From positions 1-61,258 of the forward strand of contig JBBBWG010032197.1 of NCBI GenBank assembly GCA_037176905.1: a stretch of 61,258 bases of DNA, read 5' to 3'. The DNA comes from Azolla pinnata. Taxonomy: Eukaryota > Streptophyta > Polypodiopsida > Salviniales > Salviniaceae. Numbering within the stretch: the stretch's first letter is position 1; each line of letters opens with the position of its first letter. The notes under the pieces are model-generated. The model did no database searches, was not told where the DNA came from, and saw only the letters and a program-made list of their open reading frames with translations. The translations under genes and the position numbers were made by a program. Positions 34,438 to 47,423 of this stretch are shown here, one piece after another.

Positions 34438-34455
34438 ATGGCGTTCCTCCTCTAA
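34438..34455 (+). promoter_or_regulatory. short upstream ORF before kinase copy 2
   Basis: ATG GCG TTC CTC CTC TAA (MAFLL-stop), 81 bp before the kinase start. It shares GGCTATGGCGTTCCTC with the upstream frame of copy 1. A related word at 34331 (TGGCTATGGCGTTCG) opens another short frame, MAFDSVHII, ending at 34362. The role in translation is inferred only from position and conservation between the paralogues. Confidence 0.4.
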
Positions 34456-34536
34456 CTAGCTAGCGCCTCTCTCCCCCGTTTTTTTTAGCCCCGCGCCGCG
34501 TGTAGCATCTGCTTCTTTCTACTCCCATCCGCAGCA

Positions 34537-37500
34537 ATGGCCGCCGTCAAGAAGCTCATCAACGATCCCAATGGTACGCATTGCTTGCTTGCTTTCTCTC
34601 CTCCTTTTCTTCAGCTGCAATTGTTTCTAGATTTTCCTTCAGCAAGCTCCGCATTTCGTCCTTCGATCATGCACACACTTTGCTGAATTCTTTCATCTCC
34701 CCCCCCAAAGCTCTTCCTGTCCTTGCTCTTCCACGCTCAATGTATCTCTTGCTACATCAGAACATTCCTTGCGCCTCATGTCCAGAACATGGTCCTGAAC
34801 TTGTTTTTTTTTGGCATGTCATGATTTTATCTTGTAGATGTGGTCACTGAGCTCATTGAAGGAATGGTGGAAACCTATCCGAATCTTCAGTATCTAAATG
34901 GATTCCCAGAGGTACGTTTGTCTCGCTCTTTCCTCAGCTCACTTCTGCTTTCGTCTCTAATGATAACAATTCCTAGAAAAGAACCCTTTTTTTTATGAGA
35001 AACAAATCAGCCTAAGGTACAAGTCTTAAACCTTTCGGTAAGAATTTCTCGTGTCTTGAACATTGGTGCAGTGGTCTCCCGTTACCTCATCTATTGAGAT
35101 TCAAAGACGCCAGCTGTGCCTCTTTCTCTCTCTCTTGAATCTCTTTCTATCAGGCTGTATAGTTTGTAATGGGGATTTCAATTATGTTTAACTGCAAGAG
35201 TATCCACTGTTCAGGAAATAAATGTCCAGCATTTGACCCGAGACACGATAATTCTCCTCTTCTAGACTGATAATTTTAGTCCAACGCACTATCATGTGGT
35301 TCTCGAAATCATCTTTTGCTCATAGTGCAGAATATGGAAGGTTTGCTTGTTTACCATTAAGGCTCTCGTAGACAATGATACTCATAGTTGTATACAGTGA
35401 TTTATAGTATAGCTACCAAACATCCTGTTGGGTACTTTTCTTGTTTCATAGATTCTATGTTTTGAGAATGGAAGTGCTATTTGACAATAGTACACTTAAT
35501 CATTCTATCAGTGACCATGCATGCTTGATCATGTTGCTATTTTTGCAGGTGAAAGTAGTCCTTCGAGCGGATGTCCATAAAGGAACCTATGACAAGGTTG
35601 CAATAATTTCAGGTGATATTTTTCACCGATCCTCCTCTCATACACGCATGTATTACACATCTATTTTCTTAGACTTTTTGTTCCATGGGTATTTGATTGG
35701 GGAAGATTTAGAGTTATGCAGGAGGTGGTAGTGGGCATGAACCTGCACACGCTGGATATGTTGGTGTCGGAATGCTCACCGCTGCTGTTTGTGGCGACAT
35801 CTTTGCATCTCCGTCTGTCACTGCAGTCTTAGCTGTAAGCACTTAACTTGTGCAAAAATAAGAAGTGGTAGTTAGTTACTTTGCATTTTCATTATTCTTG
35901 ACATTAGGATTTCCACTGTTACACCTGCCTTCTGGCAATAATTCAACTGTATTTCGCCCAATAAACTGCAATAACCGTTCTATTCAAAGAACAGGCAATT
36001 AGAGCTGTTACTGGTCCTGCAGGATGCCTTCTGATAATCAAGGTGTGGCTTTAATATCTCTGATATTCATGGCATTACTCCAATTTTGCTTGCATTTAAA
36101 GGTGTTCATCGCATTCTCTTATTTTGCTGGGGCGTTTGTGTAGAATTACACTGGAGACCGTCTAAATTTTGGCTTAGCTGCTGAACAGGCAAAGGCAGAA
36201 GGCTTCAAAGTTGAGGTAGGAAAATTTTTACATTCGTCTTCTTCAGATGTGTTTAAGCGCATTTTTCTTACTTTATGTGTGATTGATGTTGATAGATGGT
36301 GATTGTTGGCGATGACTGTGCTCTACCTCCAAGAGGAATCACAGGACGCAGGGGTCTAGCTGGCACTCTATTCGTTCACAAGGTTAGTGCATGATCAGAT
36401 TTTTGACGTGCATTATCATATCGTAATCGTCAACTTCGTTTTATTTCATTGGTCCTCTATGTCATGGCAAAGCTTTGGTGGGTGAATCAGGTTGCTGGAG
36501 CAGCTGCTGCAGCAGGATTAAGCCTTGCAGAGGTGGCTGCAGAAGCTTCGAAAGTAGCACAGTCTGTTGGAACAATGGGCGTGGCTCTCTCTGTCTGTAC
36601 AATACCTGGTCAAGTCCCATCAGATAGGTTGGATTCAGGAAAGATGGAGTTGGGGCTTGGCATAGTAAGTACTCCATTTATATCCGGTTTTCTTTATGGT
36701 GAGCAACTTATGGACTGTTACATTTCTTATAGTTGTGAGCAAATATATGGGTGCTGTATTCTCTCCTCAATACAATTTAGTTTGAATTGATGTAGCAGAC
36801 TAAAATATTGTCGTCTGATATTGCAGCATGGAGAACCTGGGGCTGTAATTGCTGACATACAGCCTGTAGATTCTGTGGTGGCCCATGTTCTGAAGCATAT
36901 TCTTTCATCGGTAACTTGAATCAACAGTGCATGGAGCATTGGAGATCTCAATTAAAGTCACACGGTTTCTGAAGAATCTACATTGGACTGCTGTTTTATT
37001 TCTCTTTGGTAGGAGATAAAATATGTGTCTATAGACCGGGGGAGCTGTGTTGCTCTTATGGTGAATGGGTATGTGTTGGTAATTCCTCATGACGACGATA
37101 AATTGAGTCTGTAATATTGAAATTTGGAATTAGAAGTGGGTGAAAATAACTTGAACTTGTGTGAAGTAAATAATGTTTGAGGTTTCTTTGTTGAATAAAG
37201 ATTAGGTGCAACCACTGTCATGGAATTGCTGATTGCATCTGGAAAAGCTATTGCACAGATCCAGAAGGATTACGGATTGGTTGTTGAAAGAGTCTACACA
37301 GGAAGCTTTATGACTTCACTTGATATGAAAGGTAAATGTTTGGGGGGTTTCTCATGTACAGGTTAATAATACTCTTTATATGGCTATACGGTCTTTTTGC
37401 TGTCAGGATGAATGTGATTTGTATCTCTTATCTTTTATGTTCTACTTTTATGTCTCTAGGAATTTCTCTTTCCATTTTGAAAGTTGATGATGCCATACTG

Positions 37501-40303
37501 TCAAGGTTGGATCACCCAACTAGGGCTCCGGCATGGCCAGTTGGTGTTGATGGTACTGTTTTTTGCGTTTGCAGTTAAATTAAGCTATCTATATTAGTTT
37601 TATTAACATTACATTGCTTCACCAGGGCCTCGACCGCAGAAGAAGATACCCATTGCTTTACCTGAAGCATCATCTACAGTTCATGTGGTATGAGAACTTT
37701 TATTGTTCCACTACTCTACATTTTATAATATTATCAGAGTCCAGATTCTCTACATTGTTTAGAGCCATGTAGTATCTATCTTTGATTTTGGCATCAGCCA
37801 TGCGAAGTAAAATATATTGTAATTGTTAATGCATGATAAATATTTTAAAGTACCCTGGTGAAAGGTGGAAAGATGTGTGAATGAACAAAACTAGTGCACA
37901 TGCATAAGGTTGGTTCGAGTTTTGTTTCTGAAGACTGATGATAAGAAGTATCGCCATAACCTTGTAATTATCAGATTTTTTTTTTTTAACTACTCGTTTC
38001 AACTTCTTACAAGCAGCTCTTAATAGTGACATGTTATATAGACCTGGAATAACGTGATGTTTAATTGTTAAGGTACCAGTCCGTCCCCAAGAGCTAAGTG
38101 AACAAGGACGAGTCCTAGAGATAGCAATTGAAGCTGGCGCAGAAGCAATCGTGAAGCTGAAGGATGAGCTAAATGAATGGGATAGTAAAGTCGGCGACGG
38201 AGATTGTGGAACAACAGTAAGCTTCTACTTATGTTGCCTAATTATGTTGCCTGAATGGTTGATGACAAACTATCTCTTGATTCTTCTCAGATGGCTAAAG
38301 GTGCGAGTGCTGTCCTTGAAGATCTTAAGCATCAGTAAGTAATATTCATATGACGCTGTGCTAAATCAATATCTCAAGGTAAATGGGTTTATCATTCTAA
38401 TTTTCTTTTTTTCAGCTATCCTCTCAATGATGCTGCGGCAACAGTGAATGAAATAGGTGTATCAATAAGGAGAGTTATGGGTGGCACAAGTGGTGTGATG
38501 TAAGTACCAAAACTCTGTAAAGCATGTCTGCAAAGAATATTTGTCTTAGTAAGAACCTCAAACATCCCAAGGCTGGAGGTTAAGAAAGGGGCATTGCTCC
38601 AAACATAAGAAATGACATCGTCATGAGGATAGTAATCGGCAGTTATCATTAATGTGGTCCATGTGATAGTAATCAGCAGTTGATGACTGGATCATGAATT
38701 CCTAAGGGGATTCATATCCATATTCGAAATGTCCAATTTGTGGATGATATGGCTCGACTATTTTCTAATGACAATTTGATGTACTTCATGCATTCTCAAT
38801 AGTCTATTTGTCGTCGTCGTCATTGTTTTAGTGAATGCTAGATGAAGAATGATGTGAATGTATGATGAATCCTACACGTCTTTATTTCAGATATGACATT
38901 TTCTGCAAGGCTGCATATGCATGGTTAAAAGAAAACACGACGACTAGTGTGTCAGCAGAAAATTGTAAGAACATTCATCCTTCTGGCCCAGCTTTCATTT
39001 CTATTGGGAATGTTGGTTTTAACATGGTAAATGTTGATTCTTGATAGGGGTGGATGCTCTGCATGCAGCTATCTCTGCTGTTAGTAAGTACGGTGGTGCA
39101 ACCGTCGGTTATCGAACATTGTTAGATGCTCTGGTGCCTGCTGCAGCATGTCTTAAAGAAGTGAGTATGGCTTCAATACTCTGTATTCTTCTCATTTGAG
39201 TGGGGTGAGTGAATGAAAGTTCTTTTCCACCAGAAACTGGCATCTGGTGAGGATGCGCCGACGGCATTTCTTTCTGCATCGGATGTTGCTTGTTCTGCTG
39301 CCGAATCAACAAAAGATTTAGTGGCGCAAGTAAGCGAATATCACATTTACTGCCACGTGATCACATGCATATATATAATTCATGTTCAACATTCAAACTC
39401 AACATGCCACACGTGCCGTTAGCACACGAGCAAACTGGTTATAATAATTTGAGATGCATTGCTAATTGATCTTCAGAAGTGGCTCTGAATTTGTAGGGTT
39501 TGTCATCCGTAACATCGCTAGGCACGATATTAGGGGGTCTAAGGTTTTAGTGTTCCATTAGTGCTTATTCCATCACTAGGCCTTTTGTGGAGATGTGGCA
39601 TGTGTTTGACAATGCTTAAAAAATGCTTACCCTGGACCGATAGTCTTGAAAGGTTACTATTGATCAAATCCCCCAAAGAGTGTTATGGTCTATGCTATTT
39701 TAGGATCCTGTAATCGATTCCTGTGATTTGGTTTATGACACTGACAAAGGGCATTTGGAAATAAAAGGAAATTGAGGAACATTTTTGTTGGGGGGGATAA
39801 GGTAATCCCCAATGGCATGAGATGGGTGAGAGGGAAGCATAGCGGCGTTTGAGGGATGCCAAAAAAAACCTCGGGGTTGTTTGGAAAGGAAAACTGACGA
39901 AAGAATCACCACCGACTACATGAACAACAATTATATGATGATCACCGAGGAAATTAAACCACGGAAAACTATAAAGGCAGCGGGTTTTTCTAATATCAGC
40001 CCAGGGACTGTGATATTAAAAACTTCATCGCATCTTCTTTGTTTATTAATACACAAGCTGTGTTTCTTGTCCAAAACATAGATTAAGCAATCGGAGGTGT
40101 TTCTGGAGTTGTGTAGGAAATGAAGCGAAGGTTTTTTTTTCTTTTTTGTTTCTCTTTGTTTGGTTTTTTTTTGTTTTGGTATTCAGGCTGGCAGATCAAG
40201 CTATGTTTCAGCTGAAATCCTGTCGACAACTCCCGATCCTGGTGCAATGGCAGCTGCAGCTTGGTTCCGAGGGGCAGCCGTAGCAGTTTCCAAGTTTCTG
40301 TAA
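34537..40303 (+). CDS. DAK: dihydroxyacetone kinase (DhaK-DhaL fusion), copy 2
   Basis: Tandem paralogue of copy 1, same strand, start codons 10,988 bp apart. Twenty coding exons: 34537-34573, 34838-34911, 35549-35612, 35722-35834, 35995-36042, 36144-36215, 36296-36382, 36491-36664, 36827-36910, 37013-37068, 37201-37331, 37460-37552, 37626-37687, 38073-38216, 38291-38334, 38416-38499, 38891-38964, 39048-39160, 39234-39329, 40187-40303, giving 588 residues. Every exon except the last has the same length and phase as in copy 1. Active-site motifs are kept: [40 protein letters not shown]. Differences worth noting: GDRTLLDAL is GYRTLLDAL (Tyr502), the RVALMVNG segment reads CVALMVNG, and the C-terminus lacks the YNSQAS tail. 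The frame is intact, so it looks functional, though possibly with altered DhaL properties. Confidence 0.95.
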
Positions 40304-42029
40304 AACTAAAAAAAAAACTTTGTCGCGAAGAAGGCTTCAAAGTTTGTCTCCTATTTTGGGTTTGTATATGATGGATTTGCATTGTGAAAAATTTGGGTCT
40401 CATTGCTCAGCACTACTCCTATATGCAAAAAAAATGCATGTTTTGGCAGTTGGGACCGAAATAAAAAATCAGATGCTTTTTTTCCTGTTTTTGAGAACTA
40501 CTGACTTTTCCTACAAAAAAAAAGGAGTGTCTCATCACACAATGTAGGTTTTGCGCTCTTCCTTTTTGCGTCGATGATTTGGGCACCGTCGAAAGCTTTA
40601 CCCACCCGGTAAGAGATTTTCTCTAAATTTGAGATATGAATCTTTGCCTTCGCTCACGTTGAAAAAATGGCATTCTTTTATTTTATATACATGCGCTCGA
40701 TGATGATCATCGGAGGTTTTTTCTCTACTACATTTTGGATTCACAAATTACATCCACATTTTGTGACACATTGGATTGAATGAATGATATGCATTATGTT
40801 TTTTCAGTAAAAAAACTGAGCATCAGCATACAACAGGTTTAGAGGAATCCAATCTCATTGGACTAGTTTTTTTTTTTCTTCTTCTTCTTCTTTTAACCCC
40901 AATCTATTGCCTCCAATCTGCCTGAAAAACATTGGAGATGTTGCAAAATTAGTGTGCATGATTCATTCACACCAAAATAGTATAAAGCTGATGACTGATG
41001 GAGAAATATGGAAAGATCACAAAGACTTCTTGCTTAAGAGAGAAGCTTTTTCCTGCTGAGCCTTCAACATATGAACAGTTAAGTGAAGTATCCATTCCAC
41101 TCAAGTTGTGCAATTTGTGGATGTAATTTGATGTGAAAATGAGCAGCAAATGTCTTGGACTTTCTGGATTTTGCTTGAAATAATTCATAGAGACCATCTT
41201 GAAGTAAAATGTCAAAGATATGATGAAGACCAAAGCAGAAGAAGGGAATATTGCATCGATAACACGAAACCTGCGCTGGATCTGTGCAACAATTGTTTTT
41301 TCAACAGAAGAGAGTATGACATTAGTTACAAAAATACTTGTGGCGATAAAACAGCCTCTGTTTCAATACATTTCTGCATTCATGCCACATGATGCATAGA
41401 CATTCGACGACATCTTGAAATAATTCCGTCACTTTCCCAACACCAGGATCTATGCCACATTTCAGTGTTCTTCACCAATTTTGTTTTTAACATTTGATCG
41501 CCAGACGATAGATATTGGCAAAATAACTATTGATACAACGTATTCTTGGCCCAAAATTGTGGACCATGACACAGAGTGTACAACGACGTTTGCGTATTTG
41601 ATCATCTCTATCATGAGACCTGCTTCAATCAACAAAATTCTCGCAGATATGCTTTGACGACCTCCGTGGTTCGTTAACATCGAAATTCGACACAGATAAT
41701 GACATAATTCATCCCACTAATCCCGAAGAGAAGGAAACGATCTCTCGTCTCTTAATTTCGGATCAATCTGGATAACTTGTGCTCAAACTAGCATCGGGAA
41801 AATCGGTAAAAGTTGTTGTGTGCATCGAGCGGTTTCATCAACGATATTTGTCACAAACACATAACAAAAATGTCATTATCAAGATTTCAAGCCTGAGACC
41901 TTCTACTGTTGTTTTTAATACTAACCATTACATTATCTTACTTCAAAAGTTATATTTTTGTATATAGTATTACATGCATAGTTTAGTATAGAACTTATTA
42001 AAAATTAGTCGTTGATTTCAGCTAATGCA
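40304..42029. other. intergenic region downstream of kinase copy 2
   Basis: About 1.7 kb between the kinase stop codon and the first satellite. The first few hundred bases are probably the 3' untranslated region (A-runs at 40308 and 40425). No gene or repeat family is recognised in the rest; a 72-residue - strand frame at 41462-41680 matches nothing I know. Confidence 0.5.
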
Positions 42030-45000
42030 TGATCGTTGCAAGCTAACTAACGCAGGCTATCATGTGAAACAAAAAAATTTCAATTCTGAAACTCAAGGCA
42101 AGAGACACGAAAGAAGAAGTGAAGGTCTATCAAAGATGAGGAAGAGAGAGAGAACTGCGACCGCCTACACCAAAAAGCCCATAAGTTGGTCGTATGATAT
42201 TGGATTTTCGAGTCTAAATACTTGAGTCGAAGCTAATCGACACAAGCTATCATGTGAAACAAAAAAAAATAAAATTGAAACTCAGGGCCAGAGACATGAA
42301 AGAAAAAGTGAAGTTCCATGACAGATGAGGAAGAGAGAGAGAACTACGAATGCTTGCACCAAAAAGCTCATAAGTTGGTCCTATGGTATCGGATTTTCAA
42401 GTTTAAATACTCGATCGAAGCTAATCGACGTAAGCTATCACCTAGAATAAAAAAATTTCAATTCTAAAACTCATTGCCAGAGACGAGAGAAAAAATGAAG
42501 GTCTATCACAAATGAGGAAGAGAGAGACAACTATGACCGCCTACACCGAAAAGCCCGTAAGTTGTAGTATGATGTCGGAGTTTCGAGTTCAAATACTCGA
42601 CTAGTAGCTGGTCAATGCAGACTATAATGTGGAACAAAAAAATTTCAATTGTGAAACTCGGGGCCAGAGATATAAAACAAAAAGTGAAGGTCTATCACAC
42701 ATGAGGGAGAGAGACAATTGTGACTGCCTGCAACAAAAATCTCATCACCTGGTCCTTTAATATCGAATTTTCAAGTTTAAATACTTGACTAGAAGCTAAT
42801 CGATGCAGGCTATCATGTGGAATAAAAAAGTTTCAATTCTGAAACTCAAGACTAGAGAAACGAAAGACAAAGTGAAGGTTTATCACAGATGAGGAAGAAA
42901 GAGAGAACTGCGACCACCTACACCAAAAACCTCATAACTTGGTCGTTTGATATTGGATTTTCGAGTCTAAATACTCGAGTTGAAGCTAATTTCAATTCTG
43001 AACAAAAAAACTTCAATTCTGAAAGTCACGGCCACAGACACGAAAGAAAAACTCGAGGTCTATCACAGATGAGGAAGAGAGAGAGAATTGTGATCGCCTG
43101 CATCAAAAAGCTCATAACTTGGTCGTACGATATCGGATTTTCGAATCTAAATACCCGAGTTGAAGTTAATCGAAGCAGATTGTCTGTAGAACAAAAAAAT
43201 TTCAACTCTGAAACGTAGGGCCAGAGGCACGAAAGATAAAGTGAAGGTCTACCAGAGATGAGGAAGAGAGAGAATTGCGACCACCTACACCAAACAACCC
43301 ATAAGTTGGTCGTATGAGATCGGATTTTCAAGTTTAAATACTCAAATCGAAGCTAATTGAGGTAGACTATCATGTGGAACAAAAACATTTCATTTATGAA
43401 ACTCAGGGTTAGAGATACAAAAGAAAAAGTGAAGGTTTATCACAGATGAGGAAGAGAGAGAGAACTCTGATTGCCTACACAAAAAAGCTCATAACTTGGT
43501 CGTATCATATTGGATTTTCGCGTTTAAATACTCGAATGGAACCTAATCGACGCAAGCTATCATGTGGAATAAATAAATTTAATTTCTGGAACTCAGGGGT
43601 ACAGATCCGAAAGAAAAAGTGAAGGTCAATCACAGATGAGAAAGAGAGAGAGAACTGCGACCACTTGCACCAAACAGCTCATAAGTTGGTCGTATGATAT
43701 CGGATTTCCGAGTTTAAATATTCAAATCAAAGCTAATCCATGCGGGCTATCATACAGAACAAAAAAATTTCAATTCTGAAACTCAAGGCTACAAATACGA
43801 AAGAAAAAGTGAAGGTTTATCACATATGAGGAAGAGAGAGAGAATTGTGACTGCCTGCACCAAAAAGCTCATAAGTTGGTCCTGTAATATTGTATTTTCG
43901 AGTTTAACTACTCGAATCCAAGCTAATCGATGCAAGCTATGATATGAAACAAAAAAAATTTATTTCTGAAACTCAGGGCCAGAGACATGAAAGAAAAAGT
44001 GAAGGTTTATAACATATGAGGAAGAGAGAGACAATTACGACTGCTTGCACCAAAAAGCTTATAACTTGGTCCTATAATGTCGTGTTTTCGAGTTTAACTA
44101 CTCGAATCCAAGTTAATCAATGTAAGCTATGATGTGAAACAGACAATTTTCATTTTTGAATCTCAGGGCCAGAGACACGAAAGAAAAAGTGAAGGTCTAT
44201 CACATATAAGAAAGAAAGAGAAAACTACGGCCTCGTGTACCAAAAAGCTTATAACTTGGTCATATGATATCAGACTTTCGAGTCTAAATACTTGAGGCAA
44301 TGCTAATCGATACAAGCCATCATGTAGAACAAAACAATTTCAATTCTGAAACTGAGGGTTAGAGACATGAAAGAAAAAGTGAAAGTCTATCACCGATGAG
44401 GAAAACAGAGAGAACTGCGACCGCTAGCACCAAAAAGCTCATATGTTGATCGTATGATATCGCATTTTCGAGTTTAAATACTCAAGTCAAAGCTAATCGA
44501 TGCAGGCTATCAATATGGAACAAAAAAATTTCAATTTTGAAACTCAAGGCCAGAGAGATGAAAGAGAAGGTGAAAGTCTATCACACATGAGAGAGAGAGT
44601 TGCGGCCGCCTGCACCAAAAAGGTCATTAGTTGGTCGTATGATATCAGATTTTCGAGTTTAAATACTTGAATTGAAACTAATCAATACAAGCTATTATGT
44701 GAAACAAAAAAAAAAATCATTTCTAAAACTAAGGCCCAGAGACACGAAAGAAAAAGTGAACGTCTATCACAGATGAAGAAAAGAGAGAGAACTGCGACAT
44801 CCTACACCAAAAATCTCATAAGTTGGTTGTATGATATCAGATTTTCGAGTTTAAATACTCGAATCGAAGCTAATTGACACAAGCCATCATGTGAAATAAA
44901 AAAATTCAGTTCTGAAACTCAAGGCCAAAGACACGAAAGAAAAAGTGAAGGTCTAGCATAGATGAGGAAAAGAGAGAAAGGCGACTGCCTGCACCAAAAA

Positions 45001-45625
45001 GCTCATAACTTGGTCGTACGATATCGGATTTTCGAGTTTAAATACTCGAATCGAAGCTAATTGACACAAGCCATCATGTAAAATAAAAAAATTTCAGTTC
45101 TGAAACTCAAGGCCAAAGACACGAAAGAAAAAGTGAAGGTCTAGCACAGATGAGGAAAAGAGAGAGAAATGCGACCGCCTGCACCAAAAGCTCATAACTT
45201 GGTCACATGACATTGGATTTTCGAGTTTAAATACTTGAATCATGTAGAACAAAGAAATTTCAATTCTAAAACTCAAGGCTACATATACGAAAGAAAAAGT
45301 GAAGGTCTATCACAAATGAAGAAGAGAGAGAGAACTGCGACCGCCTGCACCAAAAAGCTCATAACTTGATCGTATGATATCAAATTTCTTCGTCTAAATA
45401 CTTGACTCGAAGCTAATCAACACATGCTATCATGCGGAACAAAAAAAATTCAATTTTGAAACTCAGGGTCAGTAACATGAAAGAAAAAATGAAGGTCTAT
45501 CACAGATGAGGAAGTGAGAGACAATTGCAACTGCATGCACCAAAAAACTTATATGTTGGTCGTATGATATCGGATTTTCGAGTTTAAATCCTCAAGTCGA
45601 ACCTAATTGACGCAGGCTATCATGT
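42030..45625. repeat. satellite of about 187 bp, roughly 19 copies
   Basis: Head-to-tail array. Landmark GAAGGTCTATCACAGATGAG or close variants recurs at about 42121, 42310, 42497, 42686, 42874, 43055, 43242, 43430, 43621, 43811, 44001, 44191, 44381, 44571, 44756, 44947, 45135, 45301 and 45491, an average of 187 bp with one short unit of about 166 bp. Each unit also has CAAAAAAATTTCAATTCTG, GAGAGAGAGAACTGCGACCG, CACCAAAAAGCTCATAA, TTGGTCGTATGATATCGG and an inverted repeat TTCGAGT-N6-ACTCGAA around TTAAAT. Units are clearly diverged, so the array is not freshly amplified. Small frames on both strands do not extend across units. Confidence 0.93.
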
Positions 45626-45639
45626 GGAACATACACAAG

Positions 45640-47345
45640 TACTTCATATAATTAGAGAAATACAACATATATATATACATACATACATACATACATATAT
45701 ATATATATTCAAACAAAACATTATATTTTAAGTAATGAGAGAGATACAACACATAATCAAACACCTATATTTACAAATAATCAAACACAACATTATACTA
45801 CATACTCGAGCACCTCAGATAAAGAGAGATATAACACATATGTAAACATATATTTCAAATAATCAAACACAACAATTTACTACATACCCAAGCACCTCAT
45901 ATAATCAAGAGAGATATAACATACATACATATATTTACAAAGAATCAAACACAACATTATACAATATACCCAAGTATTTCTGATAATCAAGAGAGATATA
46001 TAACACACATATATACAAATAATCAAACGCAACATTGTACCACATACCCAAGCACCTCAGATAATCAAGAGAAATATAACAACACACATATATAAGCATA
46101 TATTTACAAATAATCAAACACAACATTGTACCACATACCCAAGCACCTCAGATAATCANNNNNNNNNNNNNNNNNNNNNNNNNNNNNNNNNNNNNNNNNN
46201 NNNNNNNNNNNNNNNNNNNNNNNNNNNNNNNNNNNNNNNNNNNNNNNNNNNNNNNNNNTAAGCATATATTTACAAATAATCAAACACAACATTGTACCAC
46301 ATACCCAAGCACCTCAGATAATCAAGAGAAATATAGCACACACATATAAGCATATGTTTACAAATAATCAAACACAACATTGTACCACATACCCAAGCAC
46401 CTCAGATAATTAAGAGAGACATAACACATAAATATGAACATATATTTACAAATAATCAAACAACATTATACTACACACCCAGGCACCTCATATAATCAAG
46501 AGAGATAACACACACACACACACATATATAAACATAGATTTATAAATAATCAAACACAACGTCATACTGCATACCCAAGTACTTCAAATAATCAAGAGAG
46601 ATATAACACACATATGTAAACATATACACACAAATAATCAAACACAACCTTATACTACATACCCAAGCACCTCAGATAATCAAGAGAGATATAACACACA
46701 TATATATACAAGCATATATTCGCAAATAACCAAACACAACATTCTATTACATACCCAAATACTTCGGGCAATCAAGAGAGATACAACGCAGGGTATATAA
46801 ACATATATTCTACAAATAATCAAACACAACATTACACTATTGATACACCCACGCATATATTTGCGAATAATCAAGCACAACATTATACTACATACCCAAG
46901 CACCTCATATAAACATATAATTACAAATAATCAGACACAACACTACACTATACCCCCAAGCAAATATTTGCAAATAATCAAGCACAACATTATACTACAT
47001 ACCCAAGCACCTCATATAAACATATATTTACAAATAATCAAACACAACACTACACTATACACCCAAGCATGTATTTGCGAACAATCAAGCACAACATTAT
47101 ACTACATACCCAAGCACCGCATATAAACATATATTTACAAATAATCAAACACAACATTACACTATCGATACACCCAAGCAAATATTTGCGAATAATCAAG
47201 CACAACATTATACTACATAGCCAAGCACCTCATATAAACATATAATTACAAATAATCAAACACAACATTACACTATCGATACACCCAAGCATATATTTGC
47301 AAATAATCAAGCACAACATTATACTACATACCCAAGCACCTCAGA
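45640..47345. repeat. second satellite, about 87 bp changing to about 110 bp period
   Basis: Starts after a short ATAC/AT microsatellite (45666-45710). To about 46810 the unit is 80-92 bp: AATCAAACACAACATTATAC, TACATACCCAAGCACCTCA, GATAATCAAGAGAGATATAAC, ACACATATATAAACATATA. From about 46815 to 47340 two unit types alternate (ATCAAACACAACATTACACTA with GATACACCCAAGCA, then AATCAAGCACAACATTATAC with ACCCAAGCACCTCATATAA), a higher-order repeat of about 107-112 bp. A 100-N gap interrupts the array. Confidence 0.92.
46159..46258. other. assembly gap (100 N)
   Basis: Exactly 100 N bases within the second satellite; the true array length is unknown. Confidence 0.99.
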
Positions 47346-47423
47346 CAATTAATCAATCAATCAGGGAGACACATCATACAACAATTGTATATGTATATAT
47401 ATATATATACATATGTATATTGC

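Larger units (their letters stand above)
32482..34536. other. spacer between the two kinase copies
   Basis: About 2.05 kb. It holds the 3' flank of copy 1 (with a small local duplication of CAT(G)CATACAAAGGAGAG at about 32510 and 32577), the minisatellite at 33300-33450, an inverted copy of the dispersed element (33720-34195), a TTC tract (34245-34312) and two short upstream reading frames. No further gene is seen. Confidence 0.55.

Noticed and set aside
41462..41680. 72-residue - strand frame downstream of kinase copy 2
   Set aside because: No match to a family I know and no supporting exons; left as intergenic.
42889..43331. Frames of about 100 residues on both strands within the 187-bp satellite
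   Set aside because: The unit length is not a multiple of three and most copies break the frame.
42030..47345. Possible CRISPR-like array
   Set aside because: Units are 187 bp and 87 bp with no unique spacers, in a plant nuclear context; they are satellites.
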